Translations under genes and position numbers: made by a program
Source: Chryseobacterium ginsenosidimutans
GTDB lineage: Bacteria; Bacteroidota; Bacteroidia; Flavobacteriales; Weeksellaceae
Assembly (NCBI RefSeq): GCF_024807225.1
Contig: NZ_JANUCO010000001.1
Location: forward strand, 4,216,001-4,280,000
Direction of reading: 5' to 3'
Length of the DNA stretch: 64,000 bases
Notes under the pieces: generated by a model
The model's input: only the letters and a program-made list of their open reading frames with translations
Told to the model about the DNA's origin: nothing
Database searches by the model: none
In this document: piece by piece, positions 51,139 through 60,700 of the stretch
Layout: each line of letters opens with the position of its first letter
How positions within the stretch are numbered: position 1 is the first letter of the stretch

Positions 51139-51579
51139 ATGAGAATATTTCTTCTTTTAATTGGTTTGAGTTTTAGTCTTTTGTCATGCAAAAAGAAACC
51201 TCAGCTGAATGACGGAATTCATGATGACCTTGTAGAAATGGGCGTTGCGAAAGATAGCATTCAGAAGATGGATACGATTTTGGGGAAATTAAACAAGAAA
51301 AATATAACCTTTCTTGATTATTATTTTCACAATTATTATGAATTGGACAAAGAAATTCACGACGAAATAAAAAACTTAAAAGGAGAACAGTTCGTATATG
51401 ATGCTGATGAAGAGTATCAAAAATTATTCACAAAAATAGCTATTCAAAAAGGCGATCAATATTTAAAATCTTTGGGAATGACCAAAGAGGAAGAACATTT
51501 TGCGTTGGAACTTTATATTTTACGTTTAAAGAAAAAATATGGTCCGACAATTGATGAAAGAATGAGAAATCTAAATTAA
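51139..51579 (+). CDS. Hypothetical helical lipoprotein
   Basis: A 146-residue lipoprotein (MRIFLLLIGLSFSLLSCKKK) whose mature part is mostly charged helix (DDLVEMGVAKDSIQKMDTILGKLNKKN, ALELYILRLKKKYGPTIDERM). No family recognised. It sits 9 bases after nfu and 2 bases before hemH. Confidence 0.75.
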   Translation: MRIFLLLIGLSFSLLSCKKKPQLNDGIHDDLVEMGVAKDSIQKMDTILGKLNKKNITFLDYYFHNYYELDKEIHDEIKNLKGEQFVYDADEEYQKLFTKIAIQKGDQYLKSLGMTKEEEHFALELYILRLKKKYGPTIDERMRNLN

Positions 51580-51581
51580 CG

Positions 51582-52605
51582 ATGAAGGGAATTCTATTAG
51601 TAAACCTGGGATCACCAAGATCTACGGCAGTAAAGGATGTAAAGGAGTATCTCGACGAGTTCCTGATGGATGAAAAAGTAATCGACTACCGATGGATTTT
51701 CCGTGCATTATTGGTTCGTGGGATTATATTGAACACAAGACCTGCAAAATCTGCCGAAGCTTACAAAACGGTTTGGACAGATGAGGGTTTCTCCTCTGGT
51801 TGTTATTACCAAACAGATTCAGGAAAAACTTCAAAAATTGGTGGATGTTCCTGTGGAAATCGGGATGAGATATGCTCAACCGAGTATTGAAGCGGGAATT
51901 CAGAAATTAGTTGATCAAGGCGTTTCTGAAATCGTACTTTTCCCTTTGTATCCGCAATATGCGATGAGTACAACGGAAACCGTGATCGATAAAGCGGAAG
52001 AAGTAAGAAAAGAGAAATTCCCGGGAATTAAAATCAATTATATTCAGCCTTTTTACAACAGAGAAATTTATATAGACTGTCTTGCGGAAAGTATTAAGGA
52101 AAAACTTCCTGAAAATTTTGATGCTTTGCAGTTTTCTTACCACGGAGTTCCGGAAAGACATATTTATAAGACAGATCCTACGAATACATGTAATTTAAAC
52201 GATTGCTGTTCGCGTGAAAATAATCCGAGTCATCAGTTTTGTTACCGTCATCAATGTTTTGATGTGACCAATTCTGTTATTAAAAAGTTAGGATTGCCGA
52301 AAGAAAAAGTAATGGTAACGTTTCAGTCGAGATTGGGAAAAGACAAATGGATGGAACCTTACACAGACGAAACCCTTGAAACAATTGGTAAAAAGGGAAT
52401 AAAAAACCTTGCGATTGTTTGTCCGGCTTTCGTTTCAGACTGTCTGGAAACCTTGGAAGAAATTTCTGTTGAAGGAAAACATCAGTTTATGCATGGAGGC
52501 GGAGAAAATTTCCATTATATTCCTTGTCTTAATGATGAAGACCGATGGATCGAAGTTGTAAAAACTTTGTGTGAAGAAAAACTCAATGAATTTTATTTAG
52601 TTTAA
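51582..52605 (+). CDS. hemH: Ferrochelatase, frameshifted
   Basis: Inserts iron into protoporphyrin IX. The start MKGILLVNLGSPRSTAVKDVKEYLDEFL is typical. After the break at the TTT at 51788-51790 the restored frame reads DEGSPLVVITKQIQEKLQ, IGMRYAQPSI, LFPLYPQYAMSTTET, the active-site SYHGVPERH and FQSRLGKDKWMEPYT, ending at 52605 (about 340 residues, normal). Extra Cys (CNLNDCC, CYRHQC) lie after the active-site His. They occur in Bacteroidetes enzymes and might bind a metal or cluster. Confidence 0.94.
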
Positions 52606-52608
52606 AAT

Positions 52609-52640
52609 ATATAGCCTTCGGAAACGGAGGTTATTTTTTT
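52609..52640 (+). terminator. Terminator of the nfu-hemH unit
   Basis: AGCCTTCG pairs with CGGAGGTT (with G-T pairs) around a GAAA tetraloop, followed by eight T. Confidence 0.75.
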
Positions 52641-52818
52641 TGTTTGTATTCTTTTTTTTAAACAATTCATGTTACCCCCCTATTTTTTAAACAAATATTT
52701 CGAATAAGTATTAAATTCAAACAATAACCCCTATTATTTTCAAATAAAATATTAAAATATAAATATTTTTCTTACCTTTACCCCATCAAAAGAACATCAT
52801 TAACCTAAAAAAACAAAA

Positions 52819-53049
52819 ATGATGAATGCAACTGCCGAAATTTTAAAAACGAAAATTGAACACTTCAGTCCGGAGACTCTGGAAGCTTTTGCTAAAATGG
52901 TAGAAAGTTTTGAAATAAGCAACAGACCTGCAATCCCACAATTCCAATTGGATGAAGTGTTGTACAGAATTCAGTTTCACAATGAAAATCCTAAGACAAA
53001 ATTAGATTTTTACGAAAATATTTCGGAGCTGAAAAAGAATTGCGCATAA
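52819..53049 (+). CDS. Putative antitoxin of a ParE/RelE-type module
   Basis: A 76-residue helical acidic protein (TAEILKTKIEHFSPETLEAFAKMVESFE, then QFQLDEVLYRIQFHNENPKTKLDFYENISELK). The pattern is of an N-terminal helical region and a C-terminal stretch that could wrap a toxin, the usual type II antitoxin plan. It ends one base before the toxin-like gene. Either Met1 or Met2 may start. The name is inferred from context; no DNA-binding family is recognised. Confidence 0.7.
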   Translation: MMNATAEILKTKIEHFSPETLEAFAKMVESFEISNRPAIPQFQLDEVLYRIQFHNENPKTKLDFYENISELKKNCA

Positions 53050-53050
53050 A

Positions 53051-53311
53051 ATGAAAGTCCTTTTATCATCTATTGCAAAAAACGACATAAGACTTCTTAT
53101 GAGAGTTTTCAACGCAGAAAAAGAAAAAAAAGGAATTGATTTTCTTGAAGATTTAAAAGAATCAATCAACAAGATCTTACAGAATAAAATAAAGAATGAA
53201 ATAAAATATAAAGAAGTTACCGTCAACGCCATGCAAAATTTCCCTGTAAATATTCATTATATTTTTGAGGATGAAGAAAATTTACTGGTGACTGCCATTT
53301 TTAAAGATTAA
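53051..53311 (+). CDS. RelE/ParE superfamily toxin
   Basis: An 86-residue basic protein with the RelE/ParE plan: VLLSSIAKNDIRLLMRVFNAEKEKKGIDFLEDLKESINKIL (helical hairpin), then VTVNAMQNFPVNIHYIFEDEENLLVTAIFKD (beta sheet). The PVNIHYIFE(D)EE and V-x-A-I-F segments are typical of Bacteroidetes ParE-like toxins. Which activity (mRNA cleavage or gyrase poisoning) cannot be told. One base separates it from its putative antitoxin. Confidence 0.82.
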   Translation: MKVLLSSIAKNDIRLLMRVFNAEKEKKGIDFLEDLKESINKILQNKIKNEIKYKEVTVNAMQNFPVNIHYIFEDEENLLVTAIFKD

Positions 53312-53342
53312 ATAATTCCGGACTTCCAGACTATTATTATAT

Positions 53343-53374
53343 TGAACCTTACAGGATTTTTCTGTAAGGTTTTT
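53343..53374. terminator. Terminator after the toxin-antitoxin pair
   Basis: AACCTTACAG and CTGTAAGGTT form a perfect ten-base stem between converging genes; T residues follow. Confidence 0.8.
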
Positions 53375-53379
53375 GTTTA

Positions 53380-54417
53380 TTACCAATCTTTATTCTCATT
53401 ACGAAAGTCATCCATCCATCGATAAGAAAGCGTTTTAAGCTCACAGGGATCGATTTCTTTTTCGATTTTTTTAATAAGATTATTATAAATTGTATCATAA
53501 TAAATTTTGGCTGCTTGAAAAACATATTCCTTATTTGAAGGAGGCCAATAAGGTTTATTAATATAAGTATTGTTTTCAGCTATATAATTTAAGATCGCCA
53601 AACTTTCAGAGTTTTTGTAAACTGCTATGGCTCTTGCAAAATAAAGAACTTCATCGCTAATATTTTCTTTGGGTGTAAGCTTTCCTTTAATATTATTTTG
53701 AAAATATACGTTTAACAGCTGAAAGAATTTTGGATCAGGAAATTTTTCAATACTTTTAAAAACCCTTTCTTTACAACCACCATTTATATTTTGTTTAAAA
53801 ACGTTAAATAAAAATGTAACGTCTTCTTTCTTTTTAAATTTACTTAATGCATAACATGCTGTTAATTGATCACATTTCTCATTTTTAGTTTGCGCTCTTT
53901 TTTTGATCAGATTATAATATTTCTCATTAGGATCAACATCCTGAATCATCCAATTTGAAACATCAAGATAAGAATGTTCTAACAAAACTTTTTCTGTTAA
54001 TACTTTTTTCTGAATCGGGGATAATCCTCTTTTATCAAAAGCTTTTCTTATCATCAAATCTGAAACAAAGAAAGAATCACTTGCATCTTCATAAAACCAC
54101 GATGTAACTTTAGCTGTATCGCTGAGATGATTTGTTAATAAATCAAAATATTCAGGCTCGTTTCTGTTGACAATAGCCCTATAAGCTACAACTCTTAATA
54201 TTGGATTTTTGGCATCCATCAATTTTATCAATTCTTCTTTTGAAGCTTTTTTTTCCAACAAACTTTTAGCGAGCGTATCAGAAACAGGAAGTGCTTTTTC
54301 TTTAGAAAGTCTTTCGAGATAAGGTCTTAAATTTTCACCAAAATCATCAACATCATATCCTTTTTTGCAGGAAACAAAAAGATTTAATATACATAATACC
54401 AGAAATATTCTTTTCAT
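53380..54417 (-). CDS. HEAT-like repeat lipoprotein of unknown function
   Basis: A 345-residue lipoprotein (LVLCILNLFVSCKKG) made mostly of paired helices. Segments such as LIKLMDAKNPILRVVAYRAIVNRNEPEYFDLLTNHL and CDQLTACYALSKFKKKEDVTFLFNVFKQ look like HEAT or armadillo-type repeats, suggesting a protein-binding scaffold. It follows the T9SS plug gene by four bases and may be co-expressed with it. Confidence 0.75.
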   Translation of the reverse strand: MKRIFLVLCILNLFVSCKKGYDVDDFGENLRPYLERLSKEKALPVSDTLAKSLLEKKASKEELIKLMDAKNPILRVVAYRAIVNRNEPEYFDLLTNHLSDTAKVTSWFYEDASDSFFVSDLMIRKAFDKRGLSPIQKKVLTEKVLLEHSYLDVSNWMIQDVDPNEKYYNLIKKRAQTKNEKCDQLTACYALSKFKKKEDVTFLFNVFKQNINGGCKERVFKSIEKFPDPKFFQLLNVYFQNNIKGKLTPKENISDEVLYFARAIAVYKNSESLAILNYIAENNTYINKPYWPPSNKEYVFQAAKIYYDTIYNNLIKKIEKEIDPCELKTLSYRWMDDFRNENKDW

Positions 54418-54421
54418 TAAT

Positions 54422-55633
54422 CTACCTCACAGGCGTTCTAAACTCACCATATCCCATCAAACCATCATAATTTCTGCCAAAAGGAGTATAATATAAAAAT
54501 GCCTGATAAAGATTTTCCGTCTGCCAGAAATTCCCGTTTACTTCACCGAAATCCAACGATCCGTTTCCTTGTTTTGTTGCTAAAATATAGTTGTAGAAAC
54601 CTTGTTTTAAGTAAATTCTTGCTACATATTTTTTACCTGCTTCATCGTATTGCATCTGGTTTTCTTTGCTCGGTTGAAAATTATTAAAACCTCCCAAAAC
54701 ATAAATATCTTTTTCCACAGGATCAGAATCTAAAGAAAAATACACCCAAGAATAATCTGCTTCCCGCTCTGCATTTCTTTCGTTTCCAAGGTCATTTCTT
54801 CTGTAATACCAAGCTCCGTTTACGTCCGGTTGATATTGGTAATTCAGTGGAAAAGCCCAAACCGGATGAAGATAAGTCTGATTTACGCCATCTTTTAATT
54901 CTGTTGCACGAACCATATCTGCAGCCAAATTCATGTTTTTATTATCGAAATAGTAAAATTCATTATTCCCTGGAAAAAGCAAACTCGTCTGCTGAAAAAG
55001 CAATTGATTTCCGAGCGTCGCACTGGGCTTTAAATTATTCACCGTAACATTAGGATTGTTATTTTGCATCACATTCAGCGTCATAGAATTGACATTTGAA
55101 GTCAGATCTCCACCTTTTGAAACTGCCTGAACTTCTACTCTTTGATTGGCATTAGGATTTCTGGCATCTGCAAATCTAGAAATATTTAACCCCAACGTTG
55201 CTGCACTCTCCACAAGATAAAACCTTCTTTTGAAAAGTGGTTTATCTGCCGAATCTTTATAAACGATAAGTTCGAAATTCCCTGAAATCTTCGGCTGTAT
55301 CTTTTCATTCGGAAACGTCAACGTATAATGTGTGTAAGACTGCAACGTATTGAATGAATACTGGAATTTGTCTAACAAACCATTTAAACTTCCGTTCGCA
55401 ATTTCTGTAAAAAAGAGATTGTCGTCTTCCCAGTTTCTGTTGTAATGTTTGATGGTATATCTGTAAATTTCACTGGCATTCGTAAGATCATCAAAACTTA
55501 AAACCAACTGTTGATTAAAATTAATAACAGGCGTTTCATCGTTCGTCTGAGGATTAAACAACTGAATGCTCTGGATGTTTTGTCCAAAAACCAATCCGCT
55601 TAAAGCAAGTAAAAATATTCGCAAAGTTTTCAT
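54422..55633 (-). CDS. Type IX secretion system plug protein (DUF5103)
   Basis: A 403-residue secreted protein with a signal peptide (LRIFLLALSGLVFGQ). It starts with IQSIQLFNPQTNDETPVINFNQQLVLSFDDL and carries YTIKHYNRNWEDDNLFFTE, WYYRRNDLGNERNAEREADYSWVYFSLDS, typical of DUF5103. In Flavobacterium the plug protein closes the periplasmic side of the giant SprA translocon. Its presence fits the T9SS cargo gene at 21350. First gene of a two-gene unit. Confidence 0.9.
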   Translation of the reverse strand: MKTLRIFLLALSGLVFGQNIQSIQLFNPQTNDETPVINFNQQLVLSFDDLTNASEIYRYTIKHYNRNWEDDNLFFTEIANGSLNGLLDKFQYSFNTLQSYTHYTLTFPNEKIQPKISGNFELIVYKDSADKPLFKRRFYLVESAATLGLNISRFADARNPNANQRVEVQAVSKGGDLTSNVNSMTLNVMQNNNPNVTVNNLKPSATLGNQLLFQQTSLLFPGNNEFYYFDNKNMNLAADMVRATELKDGVNQTYLHPVWAFPLNYQYQPDVNGAWYYRRNDLGNERNAEREADYSWVYFSLDSDPVEKDIYVLGGFNNFQPSKENQMQYDEAGKKYVARIYLKQGFYNYILATKQGNGSLDFGEVNGNFWQTENLYQAFLYYTPFGRNYDGLMGYGEFRTPVR

Positions 55634-55731
55634 TATGACGAAGATAACAAAAAACAGGGATTTTCTTCATAATAAACATGTTTTAACTTATTAATTTCTA
55701 ACCACAAAATCAATATATAAAATTAAAACAA

Positions 55732-55823
55732 ATGCTTCGACTGCTTCGCGCTCAGCATGACATCTCTACTACTAATTGCTTAGTGAGACTTTTAGAAATG
55801 TGATATTGAGGTTCTCGAAGCAT
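55732..55823. repeat. Palindromic intergenic repeat (CTTCGACTGC...CTCAGCATGACA type)
   Basis: ATGCTTCGA at 55732-55740 is inverted at 55815-55823, and CTCAGCATGACAT pairs imperfectly with the ATGTGATATTGAG at 55798-55810. The words recall dispersed elements in Flavobacteriia. A similar word lies inside the terminator at 17720-17764. Between 55634 and 55909 nothing else was seen. Confidence 0.65.
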
Positions 55824-55909
55824 CTTTATTAATTAAACATTTCACCTAAAAAAATTTCAAACCAGAACTTTTGTGATTAAATTTGTCTTAATTAAAAAAC
55901 ATTCAGAAT

Positions 55910-56548
55910 ATGCTTCAGATTCAAGGTTTCGTATTCAATTTTGCGAGCGAAAATACTTATATCCTTTACAACGAAAATAAAAATGCCTGGCTGATCGATC
56001 CGGGAAACATGAATGAACAGGAAACGAATGCCATTCAAAATTTCATTACTGAAAATGATTTAAAAATCCAGAAAATTCTTCTGACTCATGCTCATATCGA
56101 TCATGTTTTGGGATTACAATGGGCTTTTGACACGTTTAAAGTTCCTGTGACGATGCATCAGGACGATAAAGAAGTTTTGGATATGCTTCAGGCAAGCGGA
56201 ATGAGATTCGGTTTTCAACTCAATCCTGTAAATGTAGAAATTGAATATATAAATGAAGGCGATGAATTGGATTTTGATGGAGAAAAATTTAAGATTTATC
56301 ATGTTCCGGGACATTCTCCGGGAAGCGTAGTTTACCATAATGAAACTCAGAAATTTATCATTTCAGGAGATGTTTTATTTGAAGGAAGCATTGGAAGAAC
56401 CGATCTTTACAAAGGAAATTACGAACAGTTGATCGAAGGAATTAAAACGAAACTTTTTGTTTTGGATGATGAAACGCAGGTTTTTTCTGGGCACGGAAAT
56501 CCGACGACTATTGGTTTTGAGAAAGGATATAATCCGTTTTTGAAGTAA
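55910..56548 (+). CDS. Metallo-beta-lactamase-fold hydrolase, glyoxalase II-like
   Basis: A 212-residue single-domain hydrolase. The metal site is H60-x-H62-x-D64-H65 (LTHAHIDHVLGL), with HVPGHSPGSVVYH, FISGDVLFEGSIGRTDL and a closing VFSGHGNPTTIG. It resembles YcbL-type enzymes, which act on thioesters; the substrate is not known. The ATG at 55910 is preceded by a TAAATTTG box at 55878-55885. Followed by a palindromic repeat. Confidence 0.92.
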   Translation: MLQIQGFVFNFASENTYILYNENKNAWLIDPGNMNEQETNAIQNFITENDLKIQKILLTHAHIDHVLGLQWAFDTFKVPVTMHQDDKEVLDMLQASGMRFGFQLNPVNVEIEYINEGDELDFDGEKFKIYHVPGHSPGSVVYHNETQKFIISGDVLFEGSIGRTDLYKGNYEQLIEGIKTKLFVLDDETQVFSGHGNPTTIGFEKGYNPFLK

Positions 56549-56576
56549 TTTTTTATATTGAATTTTTAACGCAGGG

Positions 56577-56651
56577 TTTGTCATTCCGTAGGAATCTAAA
56601 TCTCGAAAATAAATAAAGCAATTCGCGTCGAGATTCCTACGGAATGACAAA
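56577..56651. repeat. Intergenic palindromic repeat, TCATTCCGTAGGAATCT type
   Basis: A perfect 21-base inverted repeat, TTTGTCATTCCGTAGGAATC-T at 56577-56597 and its inverse at 56631-56651, with inner ATCTCGA/TCGAGAT. The arms are close kin of the element at 28303-28380. Confidence 0.85.
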
Positions 56652-56684
56652 GTGAATGTTTTAAGTTTCAGTAAAATATTCAAA

Positions 56685-56716
56685 ATAAAAAACCGTCAGA
56701 AAAATTCCGACGGTTT
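56685..56716 (-). terminator. Terminator of the trehalose-type operon
   Basis: AAACCGTC (56690-56697) pairs with GACGGTTT (56709-56716) and a U tract follows on the minus strand, 24 bases after the TonB receptor stop. Confidence 0.85.
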
Positions 56717-56740
56717 AATCAATTTTATAAAGAAACTAAC

Positions 56741-59192
56741 TTAGAAGTCCAACGTAATAGAAGCTCTTACCGCTGCACCCATAATTGGTCTTGCCATAAT
56801 TGTTCCGTCGCCAGATGGAGATCCCGCTCTTGGATCGCCTTCTGTAATACCGATCGTGTTGAAAATATTGGTACCATCAACCGCAAATCTTATTTTTCCC
56901 AATTGATAAGAAGTTCCCGCTCCGAATTCTGAGAACGAAGGCAAGGTCTGCGTATTTTTCTCATCCTGGAAACGTTTTCCGTAATAATTTACGCTTGCAT
57001 AGGCTCTCCATTGTTTTGTGATATTCACGGCTGGAGCGATATTGAAGTAAAATTTCGGCATTCTTCTTACGGTGTTGTCATCATAATTAAATGTTGATCC
57101 ATCCGCATTTCTTCCTGTGAAATCTTTGTATTTCGGATTTTGAATTGTTCCGTTGAATGTAATTTCCAATAAATTATTAAACAATCTTGCGTAACCTTCC
57201 AATTCTACCCCATAATTGGTAGTGTTGGCGAATTTATTTTCTGAAGTTCCATCAGAGAAAACATCGGTAAACGAAAGATTTTTCAATGTAGAGTAAAAAG
57301 GAATTACCGCAATATCAAAAGCTCTTGAATAATATTTGTACCCAACCTCCAGCTGATTGGTCGTTACAGGTTTTATCGCAGAAAGATCCATCATATTGTT
57401 ATAATACGCTTCCTCATTCGGAGATCTGAAACCATTAGAAAAACGAGCATACACCGCATTTTCTGAATTAATTTTATAGTTCAAAGCCGTCGTGAAAGAA
57501 ACTCTGTTTACATCATAATTCCAATAGGTATATTTATTTCCCAACACAGACATGTTATCATCTGCAGTTGTTGTCAGGAAACTGTGAGTTCCATCTGTTG
57601 TCAACCCTGAATTATTCAAGTTTCCGGTTGTTGTGTTAACCCCATAACCCTTGTAGAAATCACGGCTGTAACGAATTCCCGCATTGAAGCTTAAATCATC
57701 TGTAATATTGTAATCTAAATTTGCATAAAGATCATTCAAGCTTCCCTGAACCTGAGAATCCCTTAGCAAGAAAGACATATCTGTAACTCCATTATACGTT
57801 TTAGAATAACCTGTACTCGACGGCGTAAGAGAAGTATCAACTAAATTTAATAATTCGGGATGATCTGATGCTGTCGCCAAAATATTACTCCAGTTCCAGT
57901 TTTGATGAGATTTCCAGCTTGATTTATAAAAACCTGCCGTTACATTTCCTTTATCAAATTTATAATTGAATTGTAAGTCATTTACAAAATTATTCATTTG
58001 TTTGTCTATTGCCCAAAAACCTAATTTCTGAACATAGGCAGGATTTACAATTGCACCACTACTTACCAAAGAATACTGATAACTGCTCATTCCTAACCCT
58101 CCTTGCGAAACTGGTAATCCCGCAAAATCCGCCCCTGATTTCGGACCTCCGGAAGGGAAAATTCCAGTGTAATTCATGTTGATATTGGTATATCTCGTTT
58201 TATTTAAAACAGAGAAATTATTTCCCAAATCATATTTAAATTCAGCTCCCAACACATCAACTTTCGGATGAATTCCGTCTTCTAAATTTCTGCTGAAAAA
58301 ACCTCCTCCAGCTTGAGGAATATTCAACTGACTGATATTTCTGTAGCTATACGTTCCGTAATTAGCATCAAAACCCGAAAATTCTTTTAGATCATTTCCA
58401 TTTTGTACCAAAGGAATCGGAAGGTAGAATGTGTTTCTGTCATCCAGTTTTTTATAATACACTTTAGCATATCCTTTATCGAAAACATACTTAAGATTCA
58501 TTCTTATTTGTCCGCCCTGATTAGCTTTAAAACCAGTTTTTCTGATTCCGTCATCGGTTTCTGTAGAAACCTCCGACATTGAAGAACAATTTATCCTTCA
58601 CCAAAGCTCCGCCCAAATTCACATCGGTACGCATCAGTCCGTAAGTACTTGTTTCCAGTTTTGCCGTTCCTCTGAAGTCGTTTGAACCTTCTTTTGTAAT
58701 AAAGTTGATCAAACCTCCGGGAGAATTGGTTGCAAAAATAGATCCTGAACCTCCTCTCAAAGCCTCTAATCTGCTCACAGAATTATCCACACGGAAGAAA
58801 TTATCTGCATTCGCAAACTGCAACGCTCCGTCTTCAAAAACCGGAAGACCATCTTCCTGAACCTGTACAAATTCGTACGCTCCCGCAGAAGGAATCCCTC
58901 TTGCAAAAAGGTTATTTCCTACTTCACCACCCGAAGTTTCAACCGCAAAACCGGGAACTCTCTGCAGCAAAGCTGCCGCACTGATCGGGTTTTGTTTCTG
59001 AATCTCCTTCGCACTGAACGTAGAAATCGCCGTACTGGATTCTATTTTCTTTTTGGGGTTCGAGTTACCCGTAATTACGACTTGTTCAATCGACGCCGAT
59101 CTCGTGGAATCCTGTGGAGTTTCCTGAGCGTATGCATTATTAAAGTAAAGTGTTGCAATCCCGGCAAGCAAAAAGATCGATTTTTTTTTCAT
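56741..59192 (-). CDS. TonB-dependent outer-membrane receptor, frameshifted
   Basis: A reconstructed 816-residue receptor with a signal peptide (MKKKSIFLLAGIATLYFNNAYAQE), a TonB-box-like SIEQVVITGNSNPKKK, a plug domain (NPISAAALLQRVPGF, NLFARGIPSAGAYEFVQVQEDGLPV, VSRLEALRGGSGSIFATNSPGG) and a 22-strand-type barrel ending in ASITLDF. The frame breaks at the GG at 58556-58557 (plus strand). Without the extra base it reads GGFYRNDDGIRKTGFKA. No SusD partner and no CarboxypepD_reg domain is seen. As last gene after an MFS transporter and a trehalase, it probably imports a sugar such as trehalose. Confidence 0.92.
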
Positions 59193-59219
59193 AGCCCTAT
59201 TGATTTTTTATAGTTAGTT

Positions 59220-60698
59220 TTAATTTTGTTTTAATTTTAAATAGACTCCGTTTGTCCAGCCAAAGCCGTCCTGATTCGGGTACTCTCCTCCTCCGGCAAC
59301 AGTTTCTATATCTAAAGCGTTGTATTTTTCCATTAATTTTCCGGTATTGTTGTAGACTCTTTCCACATTGGCGCACCAGTTATTTTTAATTTTTTCAGCC
59401 AAATCATCAAATCCGTAGTTTTTCATTGATTGAAAACCAAGCCATTGATACGGCGCCCAAGCATTCGGAAGATCCCATTGCTGGCCGGTGTTTTTTGTCG
59501 TCGTAACCAATCCGCCTTGATAAAGAAATTTTTTTTCGATATTTTCAGCAACCGATTTCGCCTGTTCATCACTCGCCAAACCAAGGAATAACGGGTAAAG
59601 AGCTGCTATATGTTCAGACGATGTCTGTATATTATTTTTCGTGTGATAATCTTTATAAGTTCCTGAACTTTTGTCCCAGAAATATTTGTCGATTATCTGT
59701 TTTCTATTTTCCGCTCTTTCGGAATAATATTTTTCTTTCTCAGACAAATTTTGAAGCGATGAAGATCTTACCAATGTTTTTTCCAAATGCCATAAAAGAC
59801 AATTCAGATCAACTTCTGCCAACTTCAATGTCTCAATTGTCTGTATATTTTCGCCGTCTGCAAACCATCTGCTGGAAAAATCCCAACCCGATTCACACGC
59901 ACTTCTTATATTTCTGTAAAATTCTTCGCCTGCATTTTCGCTGTCTTCAATATCAATTAAATAACTTTCAGGACGTGGTTCGTTTTCTGCGTCGTAATAT
60001 CTGTTTAAAACATCTCCATTAACAGTTTTCACTACTCTAATTTTGCTTGAACCGTTTTCCAAATCTTTTTCACCATTCATCCAAAAAGCATATTCTTTTT
60101 CTAAGGTATCGTGATATTTTATGTAAATATTTTCGTCTTTCGTCGTTTCAAAAAGCAAATCAAGCATTAAAGAGAAATACGGAGGTTGAGAACGGCTCAA
60201 AAAATGAGTTCGGCTCGCATTCGGCACAAATCCTACATTTTGAATTAAATAAGAACAGTTTTCAATAATATTTTCCATCATTTCCACTCTTCCGGAAACC
60301 TGTAAACCCAACATAATAAAATAGCTATCCCAATAGAAAAACTCATTAAAACGACCTCCCGGAACGATGTAAGGTTTTGGAAGTTTTAATAATGTTCCTT
60401 TTTCTTCGTAAGCTGTTCTTGTCAATTCATCCCAAAGTTTTTCGATATGTTCATTGATAGGCAGCTGAGTTTCTCTTGTAATAGAAATTTTAGCTCCTAA
60501 AAAGTCAAAATTTGACAATACAAATTCTTTCAAATCAAAATCATGAGATTGCTTTTCCTGTTCATATCTTTCATTAATTTCAACAATCGGAAACAACGGA
60601 ACGGCATCGGTCATCATCTTCTGATCTTCAAAAACCTCCGACCTTTGAACATCATCAAAAAGACTCTGAATTTCGTTTATATATAGCTGTTTGTTCAT
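59220..60698 (-). CDS. treF: Trehalase, glycoside hydrolase family 37, cytoplasmic type
   Basis: Hydrolyses alpha,alpha-trehalose to glucose. The 492-residue protein has both trehalase signatures: PGGRFNEFFYWDSYF and QWDLPNAWAPYQWLG. The catalytic acid Asp lies in CESGWDFSSRW and the Glu in the terminal block EKYNALDIETVAGGGEYPNQ. No signal peptide, so it acts inside the cell, which requires an importer. It is translated two bases after the MFS gene and 27 bases before the TonB receptor. Confidence 0.92.
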   Translation of the reverse strand: MNKQLYINEIQSLFDDVQRSEVFEDQKMMTDAVPLFPIVEINERYEQEKQSHDFDLKEFVLSNFDFLGAKISITRETQLPINEHIEKLWDELTRTAYEEKGTLLKLPKPYIVPGGRFNEFFYWDSYFIMLGLQVSGRVEMMENIIENCSYLIQNVGFVPNASRTHFLSRSQPPYFSLMLDLLFETTKDENIYIKYHDTLEKEYAFWMNGEKDLENGSSKIRVVKTVNGDVLNRYYDAENEPRPESYLIDIEDSENAGEEFYRNIRSACESGWDFSSRWFADGENIQTIETLKLAEVDLNCLLWHLEKTLVRSSSLQNLSEKEKYYSERAENRKQIIDKYFWDKSSGTYKDYHTKNNIQTSSEHIAALYPLFLGLASDEQAKSVAENIEKKFLYQGGLVTTTKNTGQQWDLPNAWAPYQWLGFQSMKNYGFDDLAEKIKNNWCANVERVYNNTGKLMEKYNALDIETVAGGGEYPNQDGFGWTNGVYLKLKQN

Positions 60699-60700
60699 CT

